Shown here piece by piece: positions 5,464 to 5,970 of a stretch of 5,970 nucleotides of DNA. Below the pieces are notes generated by a model. That model saw only the letters and a program-made list of their open reading frames with translations, had not been told where the DNA came from and did no database searches. The stretch's first letter is position 1, and each line of letters opens with the position of its first letter. The stretch is from Candidatus Thorarchaeota archaeon (lineage in GTDB: Archaea; Asgardarchaeota; Thorarchaeia; Thorarchaeales; Thorarchaeaceae), in contig CP070658.1 of assembly GCA_020355105.1 (NCBI GenBank), positions 1,708,774 through 1,714,743 on the forward strand, in the 5' to 3' direction. A program made the translations under genes and the position numbers.

Positions 5464-5970
5464 TGGCCACAGCAGCACCCCGCTGGAAGGCCAACATCTC
5501 CTTTCCATCTAGGACTGCGCGACCAACACCTAGTAGGCTTGAATCTTCATCAACTATGAGGACTTCTTCACCTGCGATGATGCTCTGACTTGCACGTTTG
5601 ACAAACTTTGCTAACGCCGATCTCCCTTTGGCGATGAATTCTGAAATGGAACTGTCCATGGTCACCATATAGTCTGAGGATATCCCAAGTTCTTGAAGCT
5701 CCAGACCTCCAACATACGTCGGAATGAGAAGTCCGGTGTTGGGTACGAGAGTGAATACAATATCATCACTTTTCCTCACATGTCGTATCTTTCCAGTTGT
5801 CTTTGAGAAGGTGATTTCGAAGTCCTTCATCTTGGCGAGAAACTTCGGCTCAATCCCCCATTGATGCGCGAGCAGCGCACGGACCTTCCTCATCGCCCAA
5901 GAATCAGATTGTACATCATTAGATGAGCTTGCAGCCACTGCGTCTAGCTCTTCTACGGTTTTAATGTTGA
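5441..5970 (-). CDS. PUA-domain RNA-binding protein resembling the C-terminus of archaeosine tRNA-guanine transglycosylase (5' end open)
   Basis: The minus-strand frame ends at TAG (5441-5443) and is open to the window edge. A GTG at 5938 would give 165 residues, but it has only a weak AGAAGAG upstream. The preceding codons also read like protein (NIKTVEELDA), so the true start may lie outside the window. Numbered from the GTG, residues 14-28 (WAMRKVRALLAHQWG) and 40-84 (including FSKTTGKIRHVR and TGLLIPTYVGGLELQEL) match the domain preceding PUA in archaeal TGT. Residues about 91-160 are the PUA domain: AKGRSALAKFV, GEEVLIVDED, LLGVGRAVLDGKEMLAF and RGAAVATR. PUA domains bind structured RNA, in ArcTGT the tRNA acceptor end. 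No TGT catalytic barrel is visible, and a stand-alone protein of this kind exists in archaea (as I recall, COG1370-like). A role in tRNA modification or RNA binding is likely, but the reaction is unknown. It is convergent with the importer operon and shares no evident function with it. Confidence 0.87.
   Translation of the reverse strand, partial: NIKTVEELDAVAASSSNDVQSDSWAMRKVRALLAHQWGIEPKFLAKMKDFEITFSKTTGKIRHVRKSDDIVFTLVPNTGLLIPTYVGGLELQELGISSDYMVTMDSSISEFIAKGRSALAKFVKRASQSIIAGEEVLIVDEDSSLLGVGRAVLDGKEMLAFQRGAAVATRHSREP

Overview
The window looks archaeal. It carries a complete three-gene ABC importer operon on the + strand (about 710 to 5463), flanked by two partial genes on the - strand that run off the window edges. 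The archaeal reading rests on three things. The substrate-binding protein has an N-terminal membrane anchor followed by an uninterrupted threonine linker and no lipobox. The gene at the right edge encodes a PUA protein resembling the C-terminal part of archaeosine tRNA-guanine transglycosylase, a family typical of archaea. Initiation uses GAGGTGA-like Shine-Dalgarno sites with ATG, TTG and GTG starts. The style reminds me of Asgard (Thorarchaeia-like) genomes, but that placement is an impression, not shown by the sequence.

Layout. 1-432 (-): the first 144 residues of an unrecognised protein with a probable winged-helix segment and a charged helical tail; its 3' end is outside the window. 433-709: a 277-bp divergent intergenic region holding the likely promoters of both directions and a cluster of three GAACA-type half-sites just upstream of the operon's first start codon. 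710-2173 (+): anchored extracellular substrate-binding protein. 2199-4292 (+): fused two-domain permease with an unusual basic N-terminal extension. 4303-5463 (+): MalK/FbpC/PotA-type ATPase with a TOBE region. 5441-5970 (-): PUA-domain protein, convergent with the operon and overlapping the ATPase gene by 23 bp; its frame is open to the right edge.

How the genes work together. The three + strand genes make one importer of the Fe3+/thiamine/polyamine/phosphonate-type superfamily. The binding protein is tethered outside the cell on its Thr stalk and captures a small ligand. A single permease chain carries both membrane domains, each with an EAA loop, so one copy supplies the whole channel. The ATPase would act as a homodimer. 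The substrate cannot be read from sequence: the family label would be 'iron(III)', but the tyrosine pair that binds iron in FbpA appears to be Phe-Tyr here. The divergently transcribed winged-helix protein is a reasonable candidate for a local regulator acting at the GAACA sites, which is inference from position only.

I see no RNA genes, mobile elements, CRISPR arrays or clear terminators. Nothing here is convincingly a wholly new system. The points most worth checking are the operator-like cluster, the permease's basic extension, the translation starts of the permease and ATPase, and the unknown substrate.
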